Part shown: positions 5,667 through 5,779 of the stretch, in pieces
Numbering within the stretch: position 1 is the stretch's first letter
Layout: every line of letters begins with the position of its first letter
DNA from: Spirulina sp. DLM2.Bin59
Lineage (GTDB): Bacteria > Cyanobacteriota > Cyanobacteriia > Cyanobacteriales > Spirulinaceae
NCBI GenBank assembly: GCA_007693875.1
Contig: RECT01000353.1
Coordinates: forward strand, 1-5,779
Direction of reading: 5' to 3'
DNA: 5,779 bases
The notes under the pieces: generated by a model
Databases searched by the model: none
What the model saw: the letters and a program-made list of their open reading frames with translations, nothing else
What the model was told of the DNA's origin: nothing
Position numbers and translations under genes: made by a program

Positions 5667-5779
5667 TTAATCTTCTTTGGCAATGATCCAAACGGCATGG
5701 ACAATCCCCGGAATATAGCCCAGCAGGGTGAGGAGGATATTCAGCCAGAAGGCTCCCCGAAAGCCCACTTGCAGAAAAA
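5667..5779 (-). CDS. Pmp3/YqaE-family small membrane protein (partial, 5' end outside the window)
   Basis: Reading the minus strand from the right edge gives 36 residues and TAA at 5669-5667. They begin FLQVGFRGAFWLN and continue LLTLLGYIPGIVHAVWI, ending IAKED. The pattern Leu-Gln-Val-Gly, Phe-Trp-x-Asn-x-Leu-Leu-Thr and Leu-Gly-Tyr-Ile-Pro-Gly-Ile-Val-His-Ala is the conserved second half of Pmp3/YqaE (UPF0057) proteins, which are usually about 50-60 residues with two transmembrane helices. The second helix (about residues 12-32 of this fragment) is complete; the first helix and start lie beyond the edge. Family members are linked to membrane potential and salt or cold stress; the role in this organism is inference. 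It faces cruA tail to tail with only three bases between the stops. Confidence 0.85.
   Translation of the reverse strand, partial: FLQVGFRGAFWLNILLTLLGYIPGIVHAVWIIAKED

Noticed and set aside
1..5779. CRISPR array, tRNA, rRNA or defence cassette
   Set aside because: No regularly spaced repeats, cloverleaf, rRNA-like stretch or defence-type domains were seen on either strand.

Overview
The window comes from a cyanobacterium. It carries twelve copies of the octamer GCGATCGC (HIP1, the repeat that is over-represented in many cyanobacterial genomes). It encodes a CruA-type lycopene cyclase, a carotenoid enzyme of cyanobacteria and green sulfur bacteria, and it is moderately GC-rich. The species cannot be named from the sequence.

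Layout from left to right. Positions 1-55 look like the right end of an IS200/IS605-type transposon whose body lies outside the window: a GAAT tetranucleotide, a hairpin with one bulged T, then TCAA. If the element carries tnpB, the 3' end of its guide RNA lies here and the guide falls on about 56-75. The rightward frame open at base 1 stops at 82-84 and may be the tail of tnpB. Next, on the minus strand (2299 to 89), is a 736-residue c-di-GMP protein with GAF, PAS, GGDEF and EAL domains. Both catalytic domains look intact; the inhibitory RxxD site is lost. A 316-bp gap (2300-2615) holds no convincing gene, but has a protein-like open stretch and a 16-bp palindrome. A classical NADP(H)-type short-chain dehydrogenase follows on the minus strand (3440 to 2616), starting at GTG after a good Shine-Dalgarno sequence.

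A 168-bp divergent intergenic region (3441-3608) with a 24-bp interrupted palindrome separates that gene from cruA on the plus strand (3609-5663). Three bases past the cruA stop, the 3' end of a Pmp3/YqaE-type small membrane protein begins on the minus strand and runs off the right edge.

Functionally this is mostly ordinary chromosome: a signalling enzyme, a general oxidoreductase, a carotenoid cyclase and a stress-type membrane peptide. The dehydrogenase and cruA may share a control region; there is no sequence evidence that they share a pathway. The most distinctive item is the transposon end with its implied guide RNA, placed 33 bp beyond the 3' end of the c-di-GMP gene. I see no CRISPR array, tRNA, rRNA or defence system.
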